From contig CAWGUE010000006.1 of the NCBI GenBank assembly GCA_963825595.1, forward strand, positions 43,798 through 107,797: a stretch of 64,000 nucleotides of DNA. The letters are read 5' to 3'. The position numbers and the translations under genes were made by a program. Source of the DNA: JARFQH01 sp963825595 (GTDB taxonomy: Bacteria > Desulfobacterota > Desulfobacteria > Desulfobacterales > SG8-13). The notes beneath the pieces were generated by a model that saw only the letters and a program-made list of their open reading frames with translations, did not search any database and had not been told where the DNA came from. This document shows, piece after piece, positions 26,152 to 35,463 of this stretch. Positions within the stretch are counted from its first letter, which is position 1. Each line of letters opens with the position of its first letter.

Positions 26152-26190
26152 AAAGAAAACCGGCCGCAAAGATAGAAACGATGCGGCCGG
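26152..26190 (-). terminator. Intrinsic terminator of the HMA-domain gene
   Basis: On the minus strand the stem CCGGCCGCA / TGCGGCCGG with a 13-base loop is followed by TTTTCTTT. It lies about 25 bases after the stop of the alternative (Pro/Ala-rich) frame at 26213 and about 45 after the stop at 26235. Confidence 0.8.
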
Positions 26191-26234
26191 CTCAGTCAGC
26201 ATATCTTCCCCATCAGGGATGTGGTTGGTTTCGT

Positions 26235-27383
26235 TTATTGCCGGTTGCATCTGCGGGTGCAACCGTTGTCGGCCGTGTTTCTATTGCCGAGGTCGTCACT
26301 CTCACCACCGGTTTTGCCGGCGCTGCTCTTACGGATACAGGCGCCCCGGCAGCCTGATTCGGCTGCGCCGTTTCCCCCGGCGCCGGAACCGCGGCAACCG
26401 GAGGTGCTGTTTCCATTTTTCACAATATTTTCAATCGTCTTGTCGTAGTAGACAATTTGAGCAAGCAGTTGCGCATTGTTGAACCAGCCCGCATACTGCT
26501 GCTGACGCTCCTGTTCATTTGAAAATCCGGACAAGACCTTATCCTCGACGTATGTGTTGATGGTGACACTGGTTTCAAACTTTTTGAGAAAATAGTTGAA
26601 ATCGAGGCCTGTCTCTGCGAGAGAGCGTTTGAATTCGTCGGGTGTCATCGAGCGCTGATTTAAAAACGCGTCGAAGGTATTTTTCAGGGTATCGGGGGAG
26701 AGCTTGTAGTCGGTTTTGCGAATTTCATTCAATTGAACGCCTTCATCGATCAAGCGCTGGGCCACCTGTGACTTAAGGCCATAGAGCAATGCGTCACCCC
26801 GGTCGCCCGTGAAAACATCTTTCCCGTATGTCTTTTCATAGCGTTTGCGGGCATGGTTCAGCTCTGCGTCATAATCGGCCCGTAAGATTTCCCAGTCGCC
26901 CACACGAGCGATATAGCGTTTGGATTTAGCGGATCCCCGCCGGTTTTCTTCCTCGAGTTCTTTCGCAGTCAGGACCTGTTTCACCGATGCCGGATATCCG
27001 GCTGCGGTGATAGCGGCCGCGATGCGTTCGGTATCCTTAAGTTTCTGGCTGTCGTATGTGACCGCTACCCGGCCGTTGGCCAGATCGACACTCACATCGC
27101 CGATCCCTTCGAACTCTGCCAGGCTGGATTTGATCTGAGCGATACACCCGGCGCAGGTCATCCCCTGAACAGCGAGAACGGCCCGGGCCTGGTTGGCTAA
27201 TTGGCCGCTGGTTCCGGCGGAATTACCCTGGGGTGAAGGTTTTGCAGCTTCCGTATCGGATCCGCTCGCTTTAAGGGTGTTTTGCCGGGTGACATCTCCG
27301 CCGGGTTCTGTCGTAGCAAATAGAGCGACCAAAAGACCAAGTGACAGCGCGACAACGCCGATCTGCAGGTATCGATTAAGCAT
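26235..27383 (-). CDS. Secreted or anchored protein with HMA metal-binding and SurA-like domains
   Basis: 382-residue protein. Residues 1-25 form a signal peptide or anchor (IGVVALSLGLLVALFA). Residues about 67-135 are a heavy-metal-associated domain with MTCAGC (Cys77, Cys80). Residues about 155-300 resemble the SurA/PpiC N-terminal chaperone region (AQRLIDEGVQLNEIR, MTPDEFKRSLAETGLD). It therefore probably acts in the periplasm on metal-loaded or unfolded clients; this is inference. The last ~55 residues are oddly Gly/Cys/Arg-rich. One base less in the A5 run at 26416-26420 would instead give a Pro/Ala-rich tail (ETAPPVAAVPAPGE...) ending at 26213, which looks more natural, so a frameshift is suspected. 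Confidence 0.78.
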   Translation of the reverse strand: MLNRYLQIGVVALSLGLLVALFATTEPGGDVTRQNTLKASGSDTEAAKPSPQGNSAGTSGQLANQARAVLAVQGMTCAGCIAQIKSSLAEFEGIGDVSVDLANGRVAVTYDSQKLKDTERIAAAITAAGYPASVKQVLTAKELEEENRRGSAKSKRYIARVGDWEILRADYDAELNHARKRYEKTYGKDVFTGDRGDALLYGLKSQVAQRLIDEGVQLNEIRKTDYKLSPDTLKNTFDAFLNQRSMTPDEFKRSLAETGLDFNYFLKKFETSVTINTYVEDKVLSGFSNEQERQQQYAGWFNNAQLLAQIVYYDKTIENIVKNGNSTSGCRGSGAGGNGAAESGCRGACIRKSSAGKTGGESDDLGNRNTADNGCTRRCNRQ

Positions 27384-27773
27384 AATGATGCGACTCCTTT
27401 AACCAGTTTGAGTAAGTGCGCCAATGCCGCCCGGCGACATGCGATGTCTGAACCAACGAGATCATGGCACTTCGCTTTAGGGGTCGGCCGAATCGTAGTC
27501 GACCATCGCTTATGGCTATCGGAGTGGTTATTGTCAAGGCAAAAATACCACGATGTGGCAATCAAGGCCGGGGTTTTGTTTGAGAGGAGACCATTTCGAT
27601 AGTTTTTACCTATTATATACTCCCGATTTATTGCCGGTTGAATAACTCAAGCTGGTGCATATTATATGCCAGTTTGAAATTAAACCATCTTCTCCGCAAC
27701 TGGAGGTCGATGGGAGAATAACAATGGCGTTTGCATAAGCAGGATTTTTAAAGAACAGGGCAAGGAGGATAAC
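27384..27773. other. Divergent 390-bp intergenic region
   Basis: Separates the HMA-domain gene (minus) from the first PNPOx gene (plus). No supported ORF. It becomes AT-rich near 27.6 kb and should contain both promoters. An AGGAGG ribosome site stands before the ATG at 27774. Confidence 0.5.
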
Positions 27774-28148
27774 ATGTCACTCAAAGCGTATTTTGACAGC
27801 ACGGAAGGGTTTGGCGTTCTGGCGACGGCAGATGGAGACGGAAAGGTGGATGCAGCGGTCTATGCGCGACCACACTGTATGGACGACGGCACGATTGCCA
27901 TGATCATGCGCGATCGGCTGACGCACCATAATCTGCAGTCTAACCCCCACGCGACCTACCTCTTCCGCGAAAGCAAACCAGGCTATAAGGGGATCAGGCT
28001 TTTTCTTACCAAGCTTCGTGAAGAAAAGGAGGGTGAGCTCATGCAATCTCTGCGCAGACGGCAGTATATCGATGAAAGGGATGAAGCCAAGTTCCTGGTC
28101 TTTTTCGCGGTAGATAAGGAATTGCCCTTGGTAGGAGCCGGTAAATAG
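27774..28148 (+). CDS. Pyridoxamine 5'-phosphate oxidase-fold protein (small, FMN-binding type)
   Basis: 124-residue split-barrel flavin-binding protein. It opens SLKAYFDSTEGFGVLATADGDGKVD in order, with YARPHCM, MRDRLTHHNLQSNPHATYLF and a C-terminal FLVFFAVDKELPLVGAG. This is the general PNPOx-like fold, whose members bind FMN, F420 or haem; the cofactor here is uncertain. A second PNPOx-fold gene follows 148 bases downstream on the same strand. Confidence 0.8.
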   Translation: MSLKAYFDSTEGFGVLATADGDGKVDAAVYARPHCMDDGTIAMIMRDRLTHHNLQSNPHATYLFRESKPGYKGIRLFLTKLREEKEGELMQSLRRRQYIDERDEAKFLVFFAVDKELPLVGAGK

Positions 28149-28296
28149 GCATATGCCCCTCCGACCTTCTATTCTTCAATGGTGAAAGATAAAACTATTG
28201 CCGAGCGACGAATGAGATATTTGCGAGGGTGTCGTTCGGCGCGGTTTACAGTCAATTTCTATTCCGCCTGATCAGGCAGCACTTGGAGCGCATCGA

Positions 28297-28749
28297 ATGG
28301 CCGATACAGATGACATTCGCAGACAGATAACGGACCTTTGTTCATCCCAAAAACTGGCCGTTTTATGCACTCACAGGGAAAGCCAACCTTATGCCAGTCT
28401 GGTGGCTTTCGTCACGTCCAAGGATTTGCGGTATCTCTATTTCATCACACCCAAAACCACGCGCAAGTTTAAAAATATCGAAGCCAACCCGCAGATTTCC
28501 GTTTTGGTCAACAGCAGCGAAAACCAGGAATCCGATTTTCATCGCGCAATGGCCGTGACCATTATCGGGAATGCGGCGGAAGTATTGGGGCGCAACCGAG
28601 AGGGTCCTATCAAACGCTATCTTGAAATGCACCCCTATTTGGAGGACTTTGCAAAATCGCCGACCTGCGCCCTGGTCCAGGTAAAGGTCAAATCCTACTT
28701 TCTTGTGAGAAATTTTCAAAATGTGATGGAGCTGCACATACACGAATGA
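28297..28749 (+). CDS. Pyridoxamine 5'-phosphate oxidase-family protein
   Basis: 150-residue PNPOx-fold protein: CSSQKLAVLCTHRESQPYASLVAF at the start of the barrel (in parts), LYFITPKTTRKFKNIEANPQ as the flavin-phosphate region, and ALVQVKVKSYFLVRNFQ. Its stop overlaps the start of the PEP-synthase-like gene (ATGA at 28746-28749), so the two are translationally coupled. This suggests a flavoprotein working with the ATP-dependent phosphotransferase; the substrate is unknown. Confidence 0.82.
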   Translation: MADTDDIRRQITDLCSSQKLAVLCTHRESQPYASLVAFVTSKDLRYLYFITPKTTRKFKNIEANPQISVLVNSSENQESDFHRAMAVTIIGNAAEVLGRNREGPIKRYLEMHPYLEDFAKSPTCALVQVKVKSYFLVRNFQNVMELHIHE

Positions 28750-30944
28750 GATTGGTCTTACCAGCCAGCGAAATCAGTCATCGCCATCGTCGTAAGGTGG
28801 GGGGTAAAGCGCTCGCTTTATCCCGACTGCTCAAGAGCGGAATAACCATTCCGGATACCCTGTGTGTTACCGGCCACGCGTATCAGGCCTATGTGTCGCA
28901 AACCGGTCTGCGAGAGCGCATCGCCCTTGAACTGCATCGCAAAGAGTTCAGCCAGATGCGCTGGGAAGAAATTTGGGATTGCGCCACGCGGATTCGGAGC
29001 CTGTTTCTGCGTAAGCCGATTCCGCTTCCCATAGCGTCCGATCTCAGATCGGCATTTTCATCCCGTTTCAGCAATAAAGCCGTTGTCGTGCGATCTTCGG
29101 CCCTTGACGAAGACGGCTCTGCAGCGTCATTCGCCGGTCTGCATGAATCATTCGTCAACATCCGCGGGGGTGAATCAATTCTGAAACACGTTCACCTCGT
29201 GTGGGCATCTTTGTGGTCGGATGCCGCCCTGCTTTATCGACAGGAAATCGGGCTGAGCGTCGAAAAAAGCGCTATGGCTGTCGTTGTCCAGGAGCTTATC
29301 GCCGGTGAGCGTTCCGGGGTTGCCTTCACCAGAAACCCCAATGCCGCCTCCCAAGGCGTCGTCGAGTCGGTGCATGGTTTGAATCAGGGGCTTGTCGACG
29401 GCATCGTCGAACCGGACCGCTGGATATTGGACCGCAAGACGCGCGAAATTATTTCCCACACCCCCTCTCAGCGTAAATACTGGATGGTTCCGGACAAAGA
29501 CGGCGTCCATAAGGCGCCTTTACCGCTCGAGGTCTCGAAACATCCGCCGCTGAAGCAAAAAGAAGTCCAGACCGTATTCGATACCGCCATGCAGGCGGAA
29601 GAATTTTTCGGCGCTCCGCAGGATGTCGAGTGGACCATCAGGGATGACGTCACTTATTTACTGCAGTCCCGCGCGGTCACGACACTGCAATCCGAAGATG
29701 GCGATGACAACCGCGGCTGGTACTTGAGCCTCCACAGATCCTTCGACAACCTGAAAGTCTTGCGTCATCGGATCGAGAAAGAGTTGATCCCGGCCATGAT
29801 TCGCGAGGCCGACCGCCTGTCAAAATTGGATCTGAGCGTCCTCTCCGACCAGGATCTGGCCGAAGAAGTAAAACGGCGTTGGGAGATCAATCACAAATGG
29901 GTCAACATTTACTGGGAAGAATTCATCCCCTTCGCTCACGGCATTCGTCTTTTTGGCCAGTATTATAACGATGCGGTCCAACCCGATGACTCCTATGAAT
30001 TCATCGACTTGCTGTCAGACACCCAAATGGTCAGCGTGAAACGCAACCAGATGCTGGAAGAACTGGCCGATATCATCCGCAACGATCCCGGATTGTCGGA
30101 AAAGCTGAGAGGCAGCGGTCAAATTGACGAGACATCAGTATTCAACCGCAAGGTTGAGAGTTTCATCCGGGAATACGGCGATTTATCCTGTTCCGTTACG
30201 GGCGGGACACAATGCCTCCATGCAAAAGAACCACTGGTTAACATACTGCTTGAAATGGCGACGCATCCGTCGCTGCCGACGGCACGCCGGCGCTTGCAGC
30301 GCACCGCCAAGCTGAAAGAAGCGTTTTTCCGCCGATTCGATGAGGCGCAACGCGCGCAGGCGGCCGATGTGCTCGATCTGGCCCGAGCCAGCTATCAGCT
30401 GCGGGATGACGACAATATCTATCTTGGCAGGATCGAAGCCCAGCTTCTGGCAGCCATACAAGCGGCACGCCACCGCCTCTCCGACCTAAAGCAGGAAAAA
30501 CGCCCCGCCGGCGATGCGCGCATTCTCGCGGATATTCTGGCCGAATTGGATCATCCCGACTCGCCGAAAACGATAGAAGTAAATAGCACCGGCCATCCAT
30601 TGGAAATCAAACCCAGGCAACTCGTCGGTCAGCCGGCCGGGCCCGGTATCGCCAGAGGCAGCGCACGCGTGATTCGTGAGCATTTGGATCTGGCTGAATT
30701 CCAGCATGGCGATATTTTGGTTTGTGATGCAGTGGACCCGAACATGACGTTCGTCGTTCCGTTAGCTGCGGCGGTGGTGGAAAGAAGAGGCGGCATGCTG
30801 ATTCACGGAGCGATTATTGCGCGGGAATACGGTCTGCCTTGCGTTACCGGGATACCGGATGCCACAACCCTTGTCCGAACCGGGGACGAGGTCACGGTGG
30901 ACGGCTATTTGGGAATCGTCACCGTCGGTTCGGGTGAAATATAA
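28746..30944 (+). CDS. Rifampin-phosphotransferase-like / PEP-synthase-related dikinase lacking the PEP barrel
   Basis: 732-residue protein. Residues about 15-310 are a pyruvate-phosphate-dikinase-type ATP-grasp domain (RSSALDEDGSAASFAGLHES; VVQELIAGERSGVAFTRNP; YLLQSRAV). Residues about 320-620 are a helical region of unknown fold, and residues about 635-732 the swivelling His domain (GGMLIHGAIIAREYGLPCV, with the phospho-His). The TIM-barrel of PEP synthase is missing, so the layout equals that of rifampin phosphotransferase, where the middle domain binds the drug. The His motif reads LIHG instead of T(S/C)HA. It probably phosphorylates a small molecule with ATP; the acceptor cannot be read from sequence. 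Confidence 0.82.
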   Translation: MRLVLPASEISHRHRRKVGGKALALSRLLKSGITIPDTLCVTGHAYQAYVSQTGLRERIALELHRKEFSQMRWEEIWDCATRIRSLFLRKPIPLPIASDLRSAFSSRFSNKAVVVRSSALDEDGSAASFAGLHESFVNIRGGESILKHVHLVWASLWSDAALLYRQEIGLSVEKSAMAVVVQELIAGERSGVAFTRNPNAASQGVVESVHGLNQGLVDGIVEPDRWILDRKTREIISHTPSQRKYWMVPDKDGVHKAPLPLEVSKHPPLKQKEVQTVFDTAMQAEEFFGAPQDVEWTIRDDVTYLLQSRAVTTLQSEDGDDNRGWYLSLHRSFDNLKVLRHRIEKELIPAMIREADRLSKLDLSVLSDQDLAEEVKRRWEINHKWVNIYWEEFIPFAHGIRLFGQYYNDAVQPDDSYEFIDLLSDTQMVSVKRNQMLEELADIIRNDPGLSEKLRGSGQIDETSVFNRKVESFIREYGDLSCSVTGGTQCLHAKEPLVNILLEMATHPSLPTARRRLQRTAKLKEAFFRRFDEAQRAQAADVLDLARASYQLRDDDNIYLGRIEAQLLAAIQAARHRLSDLKQEKRPAGDARILADILAELDHPDSPKTIEVNSTGHPLEIKPRQLVGQPAGPGIARGSARVIREHLDLAEFQHGDILVCDAVDPNMTFVVPLAAAVVERRGGMLIHGAIIAREYGLPCVTGIPDATTLVRTGDEVTVDGYLGIVTVGSGEI

Positions 30945-31025
30945 AAATATCACGATCCCGTCGTTAGCCCGACAATCGCATGAAATTTGCGGGTTGAGTT
31001 TCAAAGACCAAGGGGGATTTCCAGT

Positions 31026-32561
31026 ATGAAGAAAAAAAAACCGATTCTTATTGCCGGTGCGACAGGCTATGTCGGCGGCAGGTTGATCCCGGCTTTGCTC
31101 GAGGCGGGGTATCGCGTGCGTGCCATGGGCCGAAACGTGGAAAAGTTGGGCTGTCGACCGTGGGCGCCTCACGAACGGGTCGAATTGATTCAGGGGGATG
31201 TTCTGGATCTCGAATCCCTCACAAAGGCCGCCACGGGGTGCTGGGCGGCCTACTATCTGGTCCACTCGATGATTGCCCAGAAAGACAAATTTGTCGAGGC
31301 CGATCGGCAGGCAGCGCACAACATGGTTAGGGCTTCAGCCGCCGCCGGTTTGGAGAGGATATTATACCTGGGCGGTTTGGCAGAGGCAAAGCAGGGCACC
31401 CTGAGCAAGCACCTTATGTCGCGCATCGAGGTCGCCACGATTCTTCAGTCAGGCCCGGTGCCGACAACCGATTTGCGGGCACCGATGATATTGGGGTCCG
31501 GCAGTGCGTCGTTCGAAATTTTGAGGTATCTTGTGGAGCGGCTGCCGGTGATGATCACTCCACGGTGGGTTCAATCACTCAATCAGCCCATTGCCATTCG
31601 CAACGTGATCAGGTACCTGGTCGAATGTCTCGCCCATGACGAAACCACGGGCCAAACATACGACATCGGTGGTCCGGACGTCCTGACCTATCGCGACCTC
31701 CTGGACATCTATGCCGAGGAGGCAGGGCTTCGAAAACGCTTTATCCTGCCGGTTCCCGTGTTGACGCCGACGCTGAGCGCCTACTGGATCCATTTCATCA
31801 GTCCTGTGCCGACCTCAATCGCGCTGCCGTTGACCGAGGGACTGACCAGCGCGGCCGTTTGCACCGAGAATCGAATTCAATCCATTATCCCCCAAAAACT
31901 GCTCAGCTGCCGCGCGGCGATTCGCACGGCGCTGGATAAAGTCAAACAGGAACAGGTCGATACCTGCTGGATGGATGCCGGTGTCATGCTTGAACCCGAG
32001 TGGGCCCATTGCGGGGATGCTCAGTGGGCTGGCGGCACGATAATGAAGTGCGGCTACCGGGTGCGCATCCGGGCGACGGCCGAAGAAATCTGGCGTCCGA
32101 TCACTAGAATCGGCGGAAAAACCGGATGGTATCATCTGGATTACCTTTGGCGTCTACGCGGCTTCATCGATCGCCTTGCCGGAGGTGTCGGTTTGAGAAG
32201 AGGGCGTCGCCACCCATCCGATCTCATGGTAGGCGATGCGCTGGATTTCTGGCGGGTTCTGAAAGTAGATCAGCCGCAACGATTGTTGCTTCTGGCCGAA
32301 ATGAAAACCCCGGGTGAAGCCCTGCTGGAGTTTCGGGTGACACCGGTTGGGGATCAGCAAACGGAGTTGCAGATGCTGTCACGTTTTTTACCGCAGGGGT
32401 TGGGTGGCAACCTCTACTGGTATTTTCTGTATCCGTTTCATGAATGGGTTTTTTACGGCATGCTCAAATCGATTGCCAAATCCATTAAGAGACCGATTGC
32501 AAGCGGTCCGGAACGGTTCACTCCCCGGCTGAGCACGTCTTGTGCTCTGCCTCCGACTTAG
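31026..32561 (+). CDS. NAD(P)-binding SDR protein with C-terminal DUF2867
   Basis: 511-residue two-domain protein. Residues 1-~300 are an atypical NAD(P)-dependent epimerase/dehydrogenase (ILIAGATGYVGGRLIPALLEAG; GGPDVLTYRDLLDIYAEEAG). Residues about 330-490 are DUF2867, a START-like region (WRPITRIGGKTGWYHLDYLW; FLPQGLGGNLYWYFLYPFHEW). Homologues often lie near photolyase and unusual-lipid genes. The ATG at 31026 has an AGGGGG site; a longer frame starts earlier without support. The stop codon TAG coincides with the left end of a short inverted-repeat element. Confidence 0.85.
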   Translation: MKKKKPILIAGATGYVGGRLIPALLEAGYRVRAMGRNVEKLGCRPWAPHERVELIQGDVLDLESLTKAATGCWAAYYLVHSMIAQKDKFVEADRQAAHNMVRASAAAGLERILYLGGLAEAKQGTLSKHLMSRIEVATILQSGPVPTTDLRAPMILGSGSASFEILRYLVERLPVMITPRWVQSLNQPIAIRNVIRYLVECLAHDETTGQTYDIGGPDVLTYRDLLDIYAEEAGLRKRFILPVPVLTPTLSAYWIHFISPVPTSIALPLTEGLTSAAVCTENRIQSIIPQKLLSCRAAIRTALDKVKQEQVDTCWMDAGVMLEPEWAHCGDAQWAGGTIMKCGYRVRIRATAEEIWRPITRIGGKTGWYHLDYLWRLRGFIDRLAGGVGLRRGRRHPSDLMVGDALDFWRVLKVDQPQRLLLLAEMKTPGEALLEFRVTPVGDQQTELQMLSRFLPQGLGGNLYWYFLYPFHEWVFYGMLKSIAKSIKRPIASGPERFTPRLSTSCALPPT

Positions 32562-32779
32562 TGTCGATCGATAAATGGCCTTTTTGACGCTGGGTCCCGC
32601 CTATGGCGGGATTCTCCGCAGGTTTCCGGCTGCGCGTACATAAAGTACGCCTCACCGCAAATCCCGCCGAGGCGGAATTCGGCCCCCGCTAAGAGGCAGC
32701 GGAATTTCGTGTCTGATTGAATCCAACATGTACTCAACTTGCCCAGCGAAAAAAAACTCTCATTTATGAATCGGACACT
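32560..32779. repeat. MITE-like inverted-repeat element, copy A
   Basis: About 220 bp with imperfect terminal inverted repeats of about 37 bp: left AGTGTCGATCGATAAATGG, right (reverse complement) AGTGTCCGATTCATAAATGA, both continuing into a T-run and CGCTGGG. The inside has small hairpins (CCCGCCTATGGCGGG; GCGTACATAAAGTACGC). Related ends occur at 47929-48028. No coding capacity. Confidence 0.75.
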
Positions 32780-32925
32780 CATGAGTGCCACCAACCTTTC
32801 GTGGACGGATACGTCATAGGCGATAAAGTCTCCCAGTAATTCCTATCAAATATCAATGGTGGCAACGAAGCCGTATTTTTTTCTGATTGCTCGCGAAACA
32901 TCCTAAAAATTTGAGGTTACCCGAT

Positions 32926-34467
32926 ATGCCACGACAGAAAATTCTCCGTTTGGTCCTTGGCGACCAGCTCCATGAAAATCACTCCTGGTTTAAAAAAGTC
33001 GATCGGGATGTCACCTACGTCATGATGGAAATCCGTCAGGAAACAGACTATGTCAAACACCACATTCAAAAGGTGGCTGCTTTTTTTGCGGCCATGCGCG
33101 CCTTTTATGAAAGGCTCCACCGGCTCGGCCATCGGGGCGTTTATTTGAAACTTGACGATGGCGAAAATCGCCAGACCATCGAAAAAAATTTAATTGATCT
33201 CATTGAGCGCAAAAATTTTACACGGTTCGAATATCTATTGCCTGACGAATACCGACTGGATGCTCAGCTGCGGAAACTGGCCACAGCACTGCCGGTGCCC
33301 ATTCTGGCAGTCGATACGGAACATTTTTTGACCGAACGACATGAATTGGAGCATTTTTTCAAAGGCAAAAAACGCTACCTGATGGAATCATTCTACCGCC
33401 GGATGCGGAAGCGCCACGGTATCATGATGGACGGGGCCGGGCCCGCCGGGGGGAAGTGGAACTACGATCAGAAAAACCGCCAGGCATATGATCACAAAAT
33501 ACCGATCCCTCAACCGCTGGTGTTCAACAATGACGTCGCCGATATCTGCCGAACGATCCGTCAATCAGGGGTCAAAACAATCGGACAGATTGAGTCTGAA
33601 AACCTCATATGGCCTATTAGCCGCGACCAGTCGCTCGACCTGCTCAAAGCTTTTGTCAAAGACGGCCTTCCGGCCTTCGGCACGTATCAGGATGCCATGA
33701 CCGTCGCCAACTGGCATCTGTTTCACGCGCGGTTGTCGTTTGCACTGAATTCGAAAATGCTTCATCCGCTCGAGGTCATCGAGGCTGCAGTCCATGCCTG
33801 GGAGGATAAGAAAGCTAAAATCGCGATTCAGCAGATCGAAGGATTTGTACGCCAGGTTCTCGGCTGGCGCGAATTCATGCGGGGAGTGTACTGGGCTCAG
33901 ATGCCGGGCATGGACAGGATGAATTATTTCAACCATACGGCGGATCTGCCCGATTGCTACTGGACCGGAGAGACCCGCATGGCGTGTATGCAAGCGGCTG
34001 TCGGCCAGTCACTCAAACACGCTTATGCCCATCACATTCAACGCTTGATGGTGACCGGGAATTTCGCTTTGCTGGCAGGGGTCCATCCGGATGCGGTCGA
34101 CCAATGGTATCTGGGCGTGTATATCGATGCCGTTCAGTGGGTGGAACTTCCCAACACCCGGGCCATGAGCCAATTTGCCGATGGTGGTCTCGTTGCCACC
34201 AAACCGTATATTTCGTCGGCAAACTACATCCACAAAATGAGCGATTATTGTGAAACCTGTGACTATGACTGGCAAAAGCGCCATGGTCATAGGGCCTGTC
34301 CCTTCAACAGTTTGTATTGGGCGTTTTTCGACCGCCATCGCCGCCGACTCCTCAAAAATCCGCGGGTGGCGATGATGTATCGAACATGGGATCGCATGCA
34401 GGAAAAGGAGAAGAAACTGGTTCTGAAACAAGCTGAGGTTTACCGGAAAGATTTAAATATTCTATAG
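32926..34467 (+). CDS. Iron-sulfur bacterial cryptochrome/photolyase (FeS-BCP, PhrB type)
   Basis: 513-residue flavoprotein of the prokaryotic (6-4) photolyase class. The N-terminal antenna domain begins ILRLVLGDQLHENHSWF. Four cysteines, Cys354, Cys442, Cys445 and Cys458 (YCETCDY; HRACPFNSLYW), have the same spacing as the [4Fe-4S] ligands of Agrobacterium PhrB (350, 438, 441, 454). RQVLGWREFMRG and NYFNHTADLPDCYWTG belong to the FAD/DNA side. It should repair UV lesions with light. The ATG at 32926 has GAGG upstream; the longer frame is not family-like. It converges on the alpha/beta hydrolase. Confidence 0.93.
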   Translation: MPRQKILRLVLGDQLHENHSWFKKVDRDVTYVMMEIRQETDYVKHHIQKVAAFFAAMRAFYERLHRLGHRGVYLKLDDGENRQTIEKNLIDLIERKNFTRFEYLLPDEYRLDAQLRKLATALPVPILAVDTEHFLTERHELEHFFKGKKRYLMESFYRRMRKRHGIMMDGAGPAGGKWNYDQKNRQAYDHKIPIPQPLVFNNDVADICRTIRQSGVKTIGQIESENLIWPISRDQSLDLLKAFVKDGLPAFGTYQDAMTVANWHLFHARLSFALNSKMLHPLEVIEAAVHAWEDKKAKIAIQQIEGFVRQVLGWREFMRGVYWAQMPGMDRMNYFNHTADLPDCYWTGETRMACMQAAVGQSLKHAYAHHIQRLMVTGNFALLAGVHPDAVDQWYLGVYIDAVQWVELPNTRAMSQFADGGLVATKPYISSANYIHKMSDYCETCDYDWQKRHGHRACPFNSLYWAFFDRHRRRLLKNPRVAMMYRTWDRMQEKEKKLVLKQAEVYRKDLNIL

Positions 34468-34491
34468 AGAGTGAAAGTGCTGAAGCATGAT

Positions 34492-35463
34492 TCAGTTCCC
34501 GCGAAACGCGGCCCTTGAATGCAAACCGAAGGGCTCGGGGCTGTTTCCAGTTGTCATTCCGGGAATTGTCGCCAGCGGCGGATTTAAGATGAGTCCTCTC
34601 GTGAAGCGGATAAATTCTCTAACGGTTCGCAGATACTCTTCCCCGCCCACCTTAGCCGTGTTGTTGTGTCCGCCGCCGAAAATCAGTTTCATTTTTTTCG
34701 GCGAAGCCGTTTGGGCGTATAATTTACGGGTCATCGCATAAGGGACGCGTTTATCGTTTGTCCCGTGGATGTAGAGAACAGGCACCTTCAAGCGACCGAC
34801 CTTTTTAATGGATTCGAAACGCTGATTGATGATCAGGTTGAGGGGTAGTAATCGATATTGCGGGAGCAAGCCGGCCAGCTCCACAATCGATGTGAATGTG
34901 CCCTCAACGATCAACCCTCCGGCATCCGGGTGATTCAATGCCAGTTGGATGGCCACCGCTCCACCGAGCGAGTGCCCGTAGATAAAAATCGATGGCGGGT
35001 CGACATCTCTGTTTTTTATTAAGTAATCCCAGGCGGTTTCGGCATCGGTGTAGACGTGTGCCTCCGACGGGAAGGCGCCGTCGCTCTTTCCATATCCGCG
35101 GTAGGACGGCAGGAAAACGGAAAATCCCATGTTGCGGAAACGTTGGGCATGAGCGATATTGGCCCCGATATTCAGTGCGCTTCCGTGCAGATACAAAAGA
35201 AGCTTTCGGCCGGGTTCATGCGCAGCCGGTATGAACCAGCCATGCAAGCGCTCTCCGGTATCCGATTGACCTTTTACGGCAATGTATATGTCTTCGAACG
35301 GTAAGTCATAATCTGCCGGAGTGCTGGCGATAATCCGCTGCGGCATGAATATAAAACGCTCCTGACGCGTCCAGATATAAGCGCAGGCCGTCAGGTAAAG
35401 TACTAAACATGCCAATGCGGACAGAAGGGCCCATTTTACTGTTGTTGAACGTTTAATCAGCAT
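34492..35463 (-). CDS. Membrane-anchored alpha/beta hydrolase
   Basis: 323-residue serine hydrolase. One N-terminal hydrophobic segment (WALLSALACLVLYLTACAYIW) is a signal anchor; its internal Cys is not in a good lipobox. The hydrolase core has LYLHGSALNIG (oxyanion region), YGHSLGGAVAI (nucleophile Ser), IHGTNDKRVPY (Asp) and FGGGHNNT (His). This layout matches the BEM46/ABHD13-like family. Substrate unknown. The start at 35463 is chosen because the hydrophobic anchor follows at once. Confidence 0.85.
   Translation of the reverse strand: MLIKRSTTVKWALLSALACLVLYLTACAYIWTRQERFIFMPQRIIASTPADYDLPFEDIYIAVKGQSDTGERLHGWFIPAAHEPGRKLLLYLHGSALNIGANIAHAQRFRNMGFSVFLPSYRGYGKSDGAFPSEAHVYTDAETAWDYLIKNRDVDPPSIFIYGHSLGGAVAIQLALNHPDAGGLIVEGTFTSIVELAGLLPQYRLLPLNLIINQRFESIKKVGRLKVPVLYIHGTNDKRVPYAMTRKLYAQTASPKKMKLIFGGGHNNTAKVGGEEYLRTVREFIRFTRGLILNPPLATIPGMTTGNSPEPFGLHSRAAFRGN

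Noticed and set aside
26160..26190. Regulatory palindrome for the HMA gene
   Set aside because: The stem is followed by a T-run on the minus strand just after the gene, which fits a terminator better.
34993..35304. Plus-strand open frames inside the alpha/beta hydrolase
   Set aside because: They are antisense shadows of a gene with complete catalytic motifs.
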